Both the position numbers and the translations under genes were made by a program. This document shows positions 53,599 to 62,227 of a DNA stretch of 64,000 nucleotides, one piece after another. Numbering within the stretch: the stretch's first letter is position 1; every line of letters starts with the position of its first letter. Below the pieces are notes generated by a model. That model was given only the letters and a program-made list of their open reading frames with translations, had not been told where the DNA came from and ran no database searches. The stretch is from Saccharicrinis sp963677245. Its GTDB lineage: Bacteria; Bacteroidota; Bacteroidia; Bacteroidales; Marinilabiliaceae. Location of the stretch: contig OY781921.1 in the NCBI GenBank assembly GCA_963677245.1, positions 310,001-374,000 of the forward strand. Reading direction: 5' to 3'.

Positions 53599-55245
53599 AT
53601 GATTAAAAGTCCACTTCAAATCGCAAGAGAGAGTTACTCTCCAAAGTTGCCATCGGCACTTAAAGGTTCTGTTAAAATTGTAGAGGGAAAAAACACTGAG
53701 TCAGTTGCAGATCAGGCTGACATTGAAAAGTTATTCCCAAATACTTATGGAATGCCTGTTTTAACATTTGAATCAGGAGAATCGTCAGCTACTGCAAAGC
53801 CAATTAGCGTTGGTTTAATTTTATCCGGAGGTCAGGCTCCAGGAGGTCACAATGTAATTTCAGGTATTTATGATGGTTTAAAAAAGCTAAATCCTGAAAA
53901 CAAAGTTTATGGTTTCTTAGGTGGTCCTGGTGGATTGGTTGATAATCATTATAAAGAATTAACTGATGATATCATCGATCATTATAGAAATACTGGAGGT
54001 TTTGATATTATTGGTTCGGGTAGAACTAAATTGGAGGAAACTGCTCAGTTTGATAAAGGTTTAGAAAACTGTAAAGCATTAGGAATTGATGCATTAGTGA
54101 TTATTGGAGGTGATGACTCTAATACAAACGCTTGTGTGTTAGCTGAGTATTATTTAGCTAAAGATGCTGGTGTTCAGGTGATTGGTTGTCCTAAAACTAT
54201 TGATGGAGACCTTAAAAACGAAATGATTGAAACTTCATTTGGTTTTGATACTGCATGTAAAGTTTATAGTGAGCTAATTGGTAACATTCAGCGTGATGCT
54301 AACTCAGCTAAAAAATACTGGCACTTTATTAAGTTGATGGGACGTTCTGCTTCTCATATTGGATTAGAGTGTGCACTTCAAACTCAACCTAACGTTGCAA
54401 TTATTTCAGAAGAAGTTGAAGAGAAAAATATGACCTTAGACGAGGTTGTATCATATATTGCAGATAAAGTTGCTGCACGTGCAGCTAACGGAGAGAACTT
54501 CGGTACTGTTCTTATTCCTGAAGGATTAATTGAGTTTATTCCTGCAATGAAAAAATTGATTGCTGAATTAAACGACCTATTGGCTCATAACGAAGCTGAG
54601 GTTAATGCAATCGAAACGAATAAAGAAAAGAGAGAATACTTAGGAGCTAAATTGTCTGCAGAAATGGCTGAGGTATTCAAAAGCTTACCGAATAGTATTG
54701 CGAATCAGTTAATGTTAGATCGTGATCCACACGGAAACGTTCAGGTTTCATTAATTGAAACTGAAAAATTATTAGCTGATATGGTGAAAGCTAAATTAAA
54801 GAAGATGAAAAAAGAAGGATCTTTCTCAGGAAAATTTGCTTCTCAAGTTCACTTCTTTGGTTATGAAGGACGTTGTGCTGCTCCTTCTAACTTTGATGCT
54901 GATTACTGTTATTCATTAGGATATACTGCTTCGGTTCTTATTGCAGAAGGAAAATCAGGATATATGTCATCTGTACGTAACTTAACTGCTCCTGCAGAAG
55001 AGTGGATTGCTGGTGGTGTACCTGTAACAATGATGATGAACATGGAGCGTCGTCATGGAGAAATGAAACCAGTAATTCAAAAAGCACTTGTTAAATTAGA
55101 TGGTGCGCCATTTAAAGCATTTGTTGCACAAAGAGATGATTGGGGATTAAATACTAAATATGTATATCCTGGTCCAATTCAGTACTTTGGTCCAACTGAA
55201 GTATGTGATTTACCAACTAAAACATTGGTTGAAGAAAGCAAGTAA
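53599..55245 (+). CDS. pfp: diphosphate-fructose-6-phosphate 1-phosphotransferase, long form
   Basis: 548 residues from ATG 53599; a longer start needs TTG at 53590. The PPi-type pair is Asp173 in IIGGDDSNTN and Lys199 in GCPKTIDGD. Additional long-form features are SGGQAPGGHNVISG and QVHFFGYEGRCAAPSNFDADY. This group includes the plant beta-subunit-like and spirochaete enzymes of about 550 residues. It is reversible, so it can serve glycolysis and gluconeogenesis with PPi. A terminator follows. The intergenic 53302-53598 separates it from the other PFK. Confidence 0.95.
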   Translation: MIKSPLQIARESYSPKLPSALKGSVKIVEGKNTESVADQADIEKLFPNTYGMPVLTFESGESSATAKPISVGLILSGGQAPGGHNVISGIYDGLKKLNPENKVYGFLGGPGGLVDNHYKELTDDIIDHYRNTGGFDIIGSGRTKLEETAQFDKGLENCKALGIDALVIIGGDDSNTNACVLAEYYLAKDAGVQVIGCPKTIDGDLKNEMIETSFGFDTACKVYSELIGNIQRDANSAKKYWHFIKLMGRSASHIGLECALQTQPNVAIISEEVEEKNMTLDEVVSYIADKVAARAANGENFGTVLIPEGLIEFIPAMKKLIAELNDLLAHNEAEVNAIETNKEKREYLGAKLSAEMAEVFKSLPNSIANQLMLDRDPHGNVQVSLIETEKLLADMVKAKLKKMKKEGSFSGKFASQVHFFGYEGRCAAPSNFDADYCYSLGYTASVLIAEGKSGYMSSVRNLTAPAEEWIAGGVPVTMMMNMERRHGEMKPVIQKALVKLDGAPFKAFVAQRDDWGLNTKYVYPGPIQYFGPTEVCDLPTKTLVEESK

Positions 55246-55265
55246 TAATATATACTTTAATACAA

Positions 55266-55295
55266 AGCCCATGCTGTATAGCATGGGTTTTTTTA
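55266..55295 (+). terminator. terminator after the long PPi-PFK gene
   Basis: CCCATGCT (55268-55275), loop GTAT-type, AGCATGGG (55280-55287), then seven or more T. Confidence 0.88.
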
Positions 55296-55389
55296 TTGCA
55301 TGTATTTTTAAATACAGATTCAAATCGCTTAATTTGTATGCTTATTAAAAGATTAAGCATTCAAGTATTCAAATAAACGAAATTCCGAA

Positions 55390-55788
55390 ATGTCTAAAAT
55401 AATTACATTATCTGAAGCTGCATCAATTGCCTTGCATGGAATGGTATTAATTGCAAAAACGGAACAGAAATTAAATGTAAATCAGATATCCGAAAAAATA
55501 GATAGCTCACGACATCATGTCGCAAAAGTTTTTCAGCGATTGGCAAAAGAAAACTTTGTGGCATCAAACAGGGGACCAAGCGGTGGTTTTATTATTAAAA
55601 AAGATCCTCAGGATATTACTTTGTTGGAGTTGTATGAAGTTATAGAAGGGCCTGTAGAAGTGCAAGGATGTCCAGGAAGTAAAGAGCGTTGTCCTTTTGA
55701 CAAGTGTTTAATGGGTGATTTAGCTGCGGCCTTAGCATGTGAGTTTAAATCATTTTTAGGAAGACAAACATTGGCAGATTATATTTAA
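55390..55788 (+). CDS. Rrf2-family transcription regulator with Cys cluster
   Basis: 132 residues. A winged HTH (residues 1-65) carries LNVNQISEKIDSSRHHVAKVF and LAKENFVASNRGPSGGFIIK, the Rrf2 wing. The C-terminal half carries Cys94, Cys101, Cys106 and Cys117 in QGCPGSKERCPFDKC and LACEF; three close Cys are the usual [2Fe-2S] or redox/nitrosative sensor ligands of IscR/NsrR-type proteins. The gene stands alone and its stop overlaps that of rsmE by 4 nt. Regulated genes are not evident nearby. Confidence 0.92.
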   Translation: MSKIITLSEAASIALHGMVLIAKTEQKLNVNQISEKIDSSRHHVAKVFQRLAKENFVASNRGPSGGFIIKKDPQDITLLELYEVIEGPVEVQGCPGSKERCPFDKCLMGDLAAALACEFKSFLGRQTLADYI

Positions 55789-56495
55789 TCAACCTGATTG
55801 ATGAAATTAATGGTTGCACAACTCATTAATGCGGCTGTTTCTGTTCTTAATCTTTCTTTACCAAGACTAATCGCCTCATAATTATGTTGTGAGGCCAATT
55901 CAATTTCCAGAGTAGAAAAATCACCTTCGGGACCAATTAAAATGGTGACATCGCTATTGATATTGTATATATTCTTTAAAAGTTTTTTAGATCCTTCTGC
56001 ACAATGGGCAATGTATGATGATTGATTATTTGATTTGTGCACTGAAATAAACTCTTTAAAATTTACAGCTTCATTCAATTTTGGAATGTATGATTTTAAA
56101 GATTGTTTTGATGCAGATACGATAACTTTTATTAAACGCTCAGGTTTAATAATTTTTCTTTCTGAGTGATCACAAATAATAGGTGTTATTTCTTCAATAC
56201 CGATTTCAGTTGCTTTTTCCAGAAACCATTCAAATCGATCCATATTTTTAGTAGGTGCTACTGCCATATGGATTGAAAACTCTCTTTTGTTATAGGAGTT
56301 AGTTTCAAGAACCTCAAGTGCACATTTTTTAGAGTTGGCATCAATAATCTGACATTGAAATATTTTACCCTGTCCGTTCATAACAGTTACCTGATCTCCA
56401 TTTTTGTGCCTCAAAACTTTTACACAATGTTTAGATTCATCAAAACCTAAATGGTAACCATTACTTTCAAAATCCGGCTCGTAAAATAATTGCAT
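55785..56495 (-). CDS. rsmE: 16S rRNA (uracil1498-N3)-methyltransferase
   Basis: 236 residues of the SPOUT methyltransferase RsmE family. An N-terminal PUA-like domain is followed by the catalytic trefoil knot, marked by VTILIGPEGDFSTLEIELAS and SLGKERLRTETAAL near the C-terminus. It uses SAM to methylate U1498 in the ribosomal decoding centre. The promoter box is at 56521-56528. Confidence 0.95.
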   Translation of the reverse strand: MQLFYEPDFESNGYHLGFDESKHCVKVLRHKNGDQVTVMNGQGKIFQCQIIDANSKKCALEVLETNSYNKREFSIHMAVAPTKNMDRFEWFLEKATEIGIEEITPIICDHSERKIIKPERLIKVIVSASKQSLKSYIPKLNEAVNFKEFISVHKSNNQSSYIAHCAEGSKKLLKNIYNINSDVTILIGPEGDFSTLEIELASQHNYEAISLGKERLRTETAALMSCATINFINQVD

Positions 56496-56520
56496 AACAT
56501 TCTATTTTTTCTTTCGAACG

Positions 56521-56528
56521 CAAATATA
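56521..56528 (-). promoter_or_regulatory. -7 box of rsmE
   Basis: Minus-strand TATATTTG followed by CGTTC, a TAnnTTTG match 25 bp before the ATG at 56495. Confidence 0.5.
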
Positions 56529-56537
56529 TAGATTTTA

Positions 56538-58793
56538 TTAATTGCAGCTAGAACAGGAGTTGAGAGATGAAATATCAGTTAATAGATTTTTATTAGTTGG
56601 TAAATAAACAGTAAAAGTTGATCCTTTATTTACTTTAGATGAAACGACGATTTTTCCTCCCAAGAGTTCCACCAGGCTTTTAGTGATTGATAAGCCTAAT
56701 CCTGTACCTGATAGTAATTTGCGAGAACTGTTTTCTGCTTGTCTAAACCGTTCAAAAATAATTTCCTGGTCTTTTTCAGATATACCTTCTCCTGTATCTT
56801 TTACTGTAAACTTTAAGTAAGTATTGTGATTGGCGTATTGTACAACAATTCCACCTTTTTGCGTAAACTTTACGGCATTGGAGATTAGATTGAGTAAGAT
56901 TTGTTCAAGTCTAAAAGGATCACAGTAAAATAAAAAAGTTTCATTAACAGACTCTTTAATAAATTTTGCAGATATCGATTTATTCTTTGTTTTAATTAAT
57001 ACTCTAGTGGATGATTCTATATTGTTTAACAATTCATTCAAATTGAATTTTTCTTTTCGAATAGTTAATTGACCTGATTCAATTTTAGATATATCAACAA
57101 TATCGTTTATAATATTTAAGAGGTTTTCGCCACTGTTCTTTATCTGCAACAAATATGACCCCATTTCTTTAGCACTTAACTCTTGACTCATTAAAATATC
57201 AGAGAATCCTAAAATGGCATTCATAGGTGTTCTGATTTCATGACTCATGTTAGCTAAGAATGAAGATTTTAAGCGATCACTTTCCTCTGCTTTATCTTTG
57301 GCTATTTTAAGCTGAGTTTCAAATTCTTTTTGAGCAGAGATATCCATTATTACACCCGTTATTCTTGATGGTTTACTGTCTATTCTTTCTGTAACCTTTC
57401 CGTGTAAAGCAACATGGCGCAAGGTTCCATCTTTCTGGAAAATGGGAGTTTCTATTTTAAAATAGGGGGTAATGCCTTTAGTGTGAATTAAGAAAGCCTC
57501 TTTGATCTGCAGTAGTTCTTCTTGAGGAAAATAACTTCTCCAATTGTAAACGCTAATGTCTAGCTCATGCTCATGTTTGTAACCAAAGAGATTTGCCAGG
57601 TTTTTATTATAAATTGTCTTTCTTTCGGGAAGTAGTATATCCCATAAACCTTCATTAGCACTATTGATAGCCAATTCCAGTCTTTTTTCGCTTTCAATTA
57701 ACTTTAATTCTGTCTTTTTTCGTTTAATAATATTATTGATTAAGAACATAATGATACTCACTAAAACAATAAGTGTAGAAAGAAAAAAAATAAGTTCTTG
57801 TTTAAAGCGTATATAAAAAGGTGTTTCTTTATTTATAATAATCGCATTAGAGGGTATTTTACTCTCATCAAGTTGTAGATTTTGAATTAATTTAAAATCT
57901 ACAGTAAGATCATAAGTAGAAGGAAGCAATTCACGTTGACTATTTTGTGGGTTGTTAATTTGATCGATGATAAGATTTGCTGCTTGATATCCTTGATCGT
58001 AAGGGCTTAGCAGGCTGCCGCCAACAATAAAGTCTCCGAGTAAGAAATTCCAAAAACTATAAATGGGAATATTAAGATTATGTGTTAACTCTTTACCTAT
58101 GTCTATCATTTCCATAGGTATATTATTTTTATGAGAATAAAGACTTAGTAGTATAATTGCTTTGTTTTTAGGGTTTGTGTTTTCTAGTTTTGTTTTTAAT
58201 GCGTCATAATCTGATCCATCATAAATTATATATGATGTAGGTTTGGATAGTTGTTTTATTTTATTTTGAAATTGATTAAGGAAAATATTTCCTGATAAAG
58301 TATTGTCTGATATTACAATAAAAGTATCGAGATCAGGTTGTAATTGTTGAGCTAGTTTTAAAGTGCCGAGAAAATCAATGGTTTCTTTTATTCCTGTAAT
58401 TCTTTGGTGGTCGTATTCGTAAGTTTCAATATTGTTAACCCCACAGATACTAACGGGTATTTGGTTATTCCAAATATTATCTCCATTAACCAGGAAAAAA
58501 TCAAATGCATAATTATCAGCACAAATAATACCATCAATTTGGGTGTCACCATATTTATATTTGTACAAAGTACTTAATTCATAAAAATAGTCCTTATGTT
58601 GAAAACGCTTGTAATCCATATATTCAACAAATACTCTGTATTCTTCTTTGGGAATAGCTGCTTCTAAGACTCCAGTTGTAATACCTTCTGTCCATTTAAA
58701 TCCTGTGTGGTAGGAATTTAGTAGTAAAATATCCTTGGCAGGTAAAGAGATAGGTATTGTTAAAATAAAAAAGACAAGTACAGGTAATCTCAT
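56538..58793 (-). CDS. sensor histidine kinase with ABC_sub_bind-type sensor and PAS domain
   Basis: 751 residues. A signal peptide (1-18) is followed by a periplasmic binding-protein-like sensor of the ABC_sub_bind family (about 20-310, KDILLLNSYHTGFKWTEGIT). One helix follows at about 335-352 (IFFLSTLIVLVSIIMFLINN). A PAS domain (375-490) comes next, then HisKA with the phospho-acceptor H518 in NMSHEIRTPMN and a HATPase with NAVKFTQKGG, DTGEGIS and GTGLGLSI. There is no receiver domain and no response regulator gene nearby. The order of binding-protein sensor, PAS and kinase is unusual enough to note; the ligand is unknown. Confidence 0.9.
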   Translation of the reverse strand: MRLPVLVFFILTIPISLPAKDILLLNSYHTGFKWTEGITTGVLEAAIPKEEYRVFVEYMDYKRFQHKDYFYELSTLYKYKYGDTQIDGIICADNYAFDFFLVNGDNIWNNQIPVSICGVNNIETYEYDHQRITGIKETIDFLGTLKLAQQLQPDLDTFIVISDNTLSGNIFLNQFQNKIKQLSKPTSYIIYDGSDYDALKTKLENTNPKNKAIILLSLYSHKNNIPMEMIDIGKELTHNLNIPIYSFWNFLLGDFIVGGSLLSPYDQGYQAANLIIDQINNPQNSQRELLPSTYDLTVDFKLIQNLQLDESKIPSNAIIINKETPFYIRFKQELIFFLSTLIVLVSIIMFLINNIIKRKKTELKLIESEKRLELAINSANEGLWDILLPERKTIYNKNLANLFGYKHEHELDISVYNWRSYFPQEELLQIKEAFLIHTKGITPYFKIETPIFQKDGTLRHVALHGKVTERIDSKPSRITGVIMDISAQKEFETQLKIAKDKAEESDRLKSSFLANMSHEIRTPMNAILGFSDILMSQELSAKEMGSYLLQIKNSGENLLNIINDIVDISKIESGQLTIRKEKFNLNELLNNIESSTRVLIKTKNKSISAKFIKESVNETFLFYCDPFRLEQILLNLISNAVKFTQKGGIVVQYANHNTYLKFTVKDTGEGISEKDQEIIFERFRQAENSSRKLLSGTGLGLSITKSLVELLGGKIVVSSKVNKGSTFTVYLPTNKNLLTDISSLNSCSSCN

Positions 58794-58887
58794 GGCTGAG
58801 TTTTTGGATTTGATTAAAGATAAAAAAAAAGATGTAAATACATAATACTCAAAAATGTAAAAATCTTTTTTAGGTATTTACTAAATT

Positions 58888-58920
58888 AGTGCGGGGTTTA
58901 AATTAGATTATCGTCTAATT
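58888..58920 (+). promoter_or_regulatory. ECF-type promoter, copy 1, before the sigma gene
   Basis: GTGCGGG (58889-58895), 16 bp, then CGTCTAATT (58912-58920). The same string with the same spacing recurs at 59525-59557. CGTC is the usual ECF -10 core. The sigma gene begins 22 nt after the element, so the transcript would start about 18 nt before the GTG. Confidence 0.7.
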
Positions 58921-58942
58921 CTTATGTAACGAAGTTTTTAAA

Positions 58943-59521
58943 GTGATAGAAACAGATATAGATATAATACAACAAATTATTAAGGGGGATATGCGTTCTT
59001 TTGAATCGTTAGTAAACGACTATAAAGATAAGGTTCTTCGTATCTGTTATTCATATACCAATGATTTAGAAGATGCAGAGGATATATCTCAAGAGGTATT
59101 TATTGAAGTGTATAAATCAATAAAAAAATTTAGAGGGCAATCGAGTATTGGAACCTGGATTTTTAAGATAGCTTCAAATAAATCATTGGATGCAATTCGT
59201 AAGAAGAAAAGAATAAAAAGGGGGGAAGGATTAAATACATACATTGAAGAAATAAAAAATGAACAATGGATGGAGCCTTCAACAGATGATCCAGCTAGCA
59301 TTTTAATTAAAGAACAAAGAAAAGAATTATTATATGTCGGTTTATCGAGAATCCCGGAAAGGCAGAAAGAGGCATATGTTTTAACACAAATTGAAGGAAT
59401 GAATCAACATATGGTGAGTGAGATTATGGGAGCCTCTGTTAAAAGCGTTGAATCATTGGTTTTAAGGGCTAAAAAGAAGTTGAAAAGTGTCTTAGAAAAA
59501 CAAATTAAAGAATATTTATAA
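58943..59521 (+). CDS. ECF-type sigma factor (RpoE-like)
   Basis: 192 residues from GTG 58943. Region 2 is at about 25-85 (YTNDLEDAEDISQEVFIEVY, GTWIFKIASNKSLDAIRKKK) and region 4 at about 125-185 (IPERQKEAYVLTQIEGMNQH, then an HTH VSEIMGASVKSVESLVLRAK). It is preceded by an ECF-type promoter element that also precedes the next gene, so it likely activates itself. It is followed by a membrane anti-sigma candidate and two Spy-like periplasmic proteins, the classical layout of an envelope stress regulon. Confidence 0.93.
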   Translation: MIETDIDIIQQIIKGDMRSFESLVNDYKDKVLRICYSYTNDLEDAEDISQEVFIEVYKSIKKFRGQSSIGTWIFKIASNKSLDAIRKKKRIKRGEGLNTYIEEIKNEQWMEPSTDDPASILIKEQRKELLYVGLSRIPERQKEAYVLTQIEGMNQHMVSEIMGASVKSVESLVLRAKKKLKSVLEKQIKEYL

Positions 59522-59524
59522 TAA

Positions 59525-59557
59525 AGTGAGGGGTTTTCTTAAATCCATCGTCTAATT
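59525..59557 (+). promoter_or_regulatory. ECF-type promoter, copy 2, before the anti-sigma gene
   Basis: GTGAGGG (59526-59532), 16 bp, CGTCTAATT (59549-59557), a repeat of the element at 58888-58920 with exact spacing. It lies 18 nt before the ATG at 59575. Confidence 0.7.
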
Positions 59558-59574
59558 AGTAAAGAGCAGGAGTT

Positions 59575-59919
59575 ATGAAGAAGTTGAATAAAAATATACA
59601 TAAAGAACTGGATCAGATAATAAATCATTCCAGGTCAAATGAAGAAGTTAAAACAAGTGCTTTTTTTACAACCAGAGTAATGGGAAAAGTTGAACAGCTG
59701 GATGATAAGAAAGATATTCTCTGGGGATTTAATATTATTTTAAAACCTGTATTTGTCTTAATTATTATTGTGAATATTGCTAATTTTTACTTTTTCAATA
59801 ATTCGGAAAATAAAACCACAGATTCGGATAGCTCTGAACAAGTGTTTCAGGATTATGTGGCTTGGAATAGTGATTTCATTTTATACGAAGAGAGTGAATC
59901 ATCATTAACGCAAGAATAA
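59575..59919 (+). CDS. small membrane protein, probable anti-sigma factor
   Basis: 114 residues. A soluble N-terminus (1-50, NKNIHKELDQIINHSRSNEE) is followed by one helix at about 58-80 (FNIILKPVFVLIIIVNIANF) and a short acidic outer tail (NKTTDSDSSEQVFQ). There is no zinc-binding HxxxCxxC motif. Place and topology fit an anti-sigma that holds the ECF factor at the membrane. Sequence alone does not prove binding. Confidence 0.65.
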   Translation: MKKLNKNIHKELDQIINHSRSNEEVKTSAFFTTRVMGKVEQLDDKKDILWGFNIILKPVFVLIIIVNIANFYFFNNSENKTTDSDSSEQVFQDYVAWNSDFILYEESESSLTQE

Positions 59920-59928
59920 AGTTTAATC

Positions 59929-60435
59929 ATGAATAAAAAATATTACCATATAATTATTGCAGTTTTAGTGCTGTTAAATGTTCTTTCCTGGAGGATGTGG
60001 TGGGAAAAACCTTCACAGGATAATTATAAGAGAAATTCCCATTCGATTAGAAACAATGAAAATAAAAGGAAGGGAATGCAATTCTTTGTAGATAAATTAA
60101 ATTTATCAGAAGAACAACAAGTTAAATTTGAAGAATTAAGAATTGAATATTTTTCAAGTGTAGATAGCTTAAAGCATAATATGGGACGTGTTAGAAGAGG
60201 ATTAATTAATAATAGTAATAATTATAATAGTGAAGTATCCGATTCTCTTTTAAAAGAGATGGCCAAATTAAAATTACAGATAGAGGTATCTACAATGGAA
60301 CATTTTGGCAAAATGAGAGAGGAATGTAAGCCTGAGCAGGTAGAGTTATTTGATTCATTAATAATTGGAATGATGGATAGAAATGGCAGATTTGGTAGAA
60401 GAGGGGGACATCGTAATACAATAAAACAGGAGTAA
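59929..60435 (+). CDS. Spy/CpxP-like periplasmic protein, membrane-anchored
   Basis: 168 residues. An N-terminal helix (residues 5-22) is followed by a helical body of the Spy/CpxP type (LNLSEEQQVKFEELRIEYFS, SDSLLKEMAKLKLQIEVSTM, CKPEQVELFDSLI). This is the LTxxQ-like motif repeated twice. It begins 9 bp after the anti-sigma gene, so it is probably one transcript. Such proteins act as ATP-independent chaperones or metal sensors in the periplasm. The basic C-terminus (NGRFGRRGGHRNTIKQE) is unusual. Confidence 0.82.
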   Translation: MNKKYYHIIIAVLVLLNVLSWRMWWEKPSQDNYKRNSHSIRNNENKRKGMQFFVDKLNLSEEQQVKFEELRIEYFSSVDSLKHNMGRVRRGLINNSNNYNSEVSDSLLKEMAKLKLQIEVSTMEHFGKMREECKPEQVELFDSLIIGMMDRNGRFGRRGGHRNTIKQE

Positions 60436-60595
60436 TTAAATTATAACTAAATTTTTTAGCATACTGAATGTGAACCTTACGGTAGCTAAATTTCAATAAA
60501 CCTTTTGTATTTAAATGATTTGATTTATGAATGTAAATTCATGAAAATGGAAAAGGTACATTCAATTAAAAATGTCTAATTTAAAAATTATAGTG

Positions 60596-61147
60596 ATGAA
60601 AAAGAGAAGTAGAGTATTAAAAGCTGCAACTATAGTTGCTTTATTTGGAGTTTTGTTTGTAGGCAGTGCGTGGGGCTATGGTAATGGACAAATGCAAAGA
60701 GGCACAAATGGTGAATGCAGGATGGCAGGTGTAAATGGTATGGACTTAAGTGAAGAACAGCAGTCTGAAATAAAGGAGTTGAAAATTTCTTTTGTTAAGG
60801 AGTTAACACCTTTAAAGAATGAGTTAAAAATTAAAAAGGCTGAACTACAAGCAGCTTCGGTTGGAGATAATATTGATAAGAAAGCCTTTTATAAAATAAT
60901 AGATGAAGTAAATAGTATTAAAACACAAATGGCTAAGAAACAATTCGATCATCAAATGCAGGTTCGTAATTTACTCAATGATGAACAAAAAGTGATGTTT
61001 GATGCTCGTGCTGGCAAGGGACATGGATACAATAAAGGTAAAATGAGACATGGAGCTAAAGGTCAACACAAAAATGGAATGCATAAAAGAGGGCAAGGCA
61101 AAGGGTATGGATGCAAACAAGGTGCACAAGCTATTCAAGTTCAGTAG
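60596..61147 (+). CDS. Spy/CpxP-like periplasmic protein with Gly/Lys/His-rich tail
   Basis: I take ATG 60596 as the start, because the signal peptide (VLKAATIVALFGVLFVGSAW) then sits normally; 183 residues. The helical body has the Spy motif LSEEQQSEIKELKISF and LLNDEQKVMF. The last 45 residues are rich in Gly, Lys, His and one Cys (GYNKGKMRHGAKGQHKNGMH), which could bind metal ions. The gene is 160 bp after the previous one, with its own start region and no ECF element I can see. A terminator follows. Confidence 0.82.
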   Translation: MKKRSRVLKAATIVALFGVLFVGSAWGYGNGQMQRGTNGECRMAGVNGMDLSEEQQSEIKELKISFVKELTPLKNELKIKKAELQAASVGDNIDKKAFYKIIDEVNSIKTQMAKKQFDHQMQVRNLLNDEQKVMFDARAGKGHGYNKGKMRHGAKGQHKNGMHKRGQGKGYGCKQGAQAIQVQ

Positions 61148-61207
61148 ATGATTATTATAAATATAATACATGTAGGGATCAGTATTAAATTATAACATTA
61201 TAATCCC

Positions 61208-61250
61208 AAAGCGACTTCTGCTTTAGTATAAAAGCAGAAGTGGCTTTTTG
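61208..61250 (+). terminator. terminator of the ECF stress locus
   Basis: AAAGCGACTTCTGCTTT (61208-61224) pairs with AAAGCAGAAGTGGCTTT (from about 61231), with a few-nt loop and a T run. Confidence 0.88.
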
Positions 61251-61284
61251 TAATTTATATATATCATAATTTTATTGTTTTTGA

Positions 61285-61292
61285 TATATTTG
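61285..61292 (+). promoter_or_regulatory. -7 box of the ABC transporter genes
   Basis: TATATTTG, an exact TAnnTTTG match 39 bp before the TTG start at 61331. Confidence 0.4.
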
Positions 61293-61330
61293 GTTCATTA
61301 GAATTTCTCACACTATTTAAAATATATACT

Positions 61331-62227
61331 TTGGAAATATCAATTCAAAACCTTAATAAGGTTTATGGACATAACTTTCAGGCATTAAAAGAGGTAAATC
61401 TTCAAATAGATTCTGGAATGTTTGGTTTGTTAGGTCCTAACGGAGCCGGAAAATCTACACTTATGAAAATATTGGTCACGTTACTTAAACCTACAAGTGG
61501 CGATATTTTGATAAATGGTAATGCCTTAAGTGAGAATAGAAAAGAAGTGAGAGCTATGATGGGTTACCTTCCTCAGGATTTTAGATTTTTTGCAAAGCTT
61601 AAAACCTACGAATTTTTAGACTATGCAGCATCACTAGCAGGTATAAGCAGCAGAAAAGAAAGAAAAAATGAGGTGGAACGTTTATTGGAAGAGGTTGGCT
61701 TGTTTGAAGTACGAAACCGTTTTGCCAATAAGCTTTCCGGAGGTATGAAAAGGCGTTTGGGGATTGCCCAGGCAATTGTAGGTGATCCTAAAATTGTGAT
61801 TGTAGATGAGCCAACAACCGGCTTAGATCCTGAAGAAAGAATCCGTTTTAGAAATATACTGGCTGATCTAAGTCAAAAAGATGTCATCATAATATTATCC
61901 ACTCACATCGTTGGCGATATTTCCAGTACTTGTCAGCAAATGGCATTGCTAAATAATGGTCAGATTGGATTTACAGGTAGTCCACATGAATTTATAGAAT
62001 TATCCCGAGGAAAAGTATGGAGAACACATGTTGGATTTGATTTGATGGAAGAATTCAAACAAAAATATCCGGTGATAACAACAATACCAGATACTGATGG
62101 ATACGAGGTGGAATTAATAGCCCCTTCTGCAAGCGATTTTCAGGGCGAAAATATTGATCCAAACCTGGAGCATGCCTATGTGTATTTCATGGAATATGAA
62201 TCAGAAAAACTATTGACTCATGCATAA
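61331..62227 (+). CDS. ABC-2 type transporter ATPase
   Basis: 298 residues. Start is TTG at 61331, because MEISIQNLNKVYGHNFQALK is the standard opening of the domain; the next Met is inside the ATP loop. Walker A GPNGAGKST is at about 35-43, signature LSGGMKRRLGIAQA is near 137-150, and Walker B IVIVDEPTTGLDPEER is at about 156-171. The C-terminal 70 residues are a linker domain. The permease gene overlaps its end by 8 bp (ATG at 62220), so the two proteins work together. Confidence 0.93.
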   Translation: MEISIQNLNKVYGHNFQALKEVNLQIDSGMFGLLGPNGAGKSTLMKILVTLLKPTSGDILINGNALSENRKEVRAMMGYLPQDFRFFAKLKTYEFLDYAASLAGISSRKERKNEVERLLEEVGLFEVRNRFANKLSGGMKRRLGIAQAIVGDPKIVIVDEPTTGLDPEERIRFRNILADLSQKDVIIILSTHIVGDISSTCQQMALLNNGQIGFTGSPHEFIELSRGKVWRTHVGFDLMEEFKQKYPVITTIPDTDGYEVELIAPSASDFQGENIDPNLEHAYVYFMEYESEKLLTHA

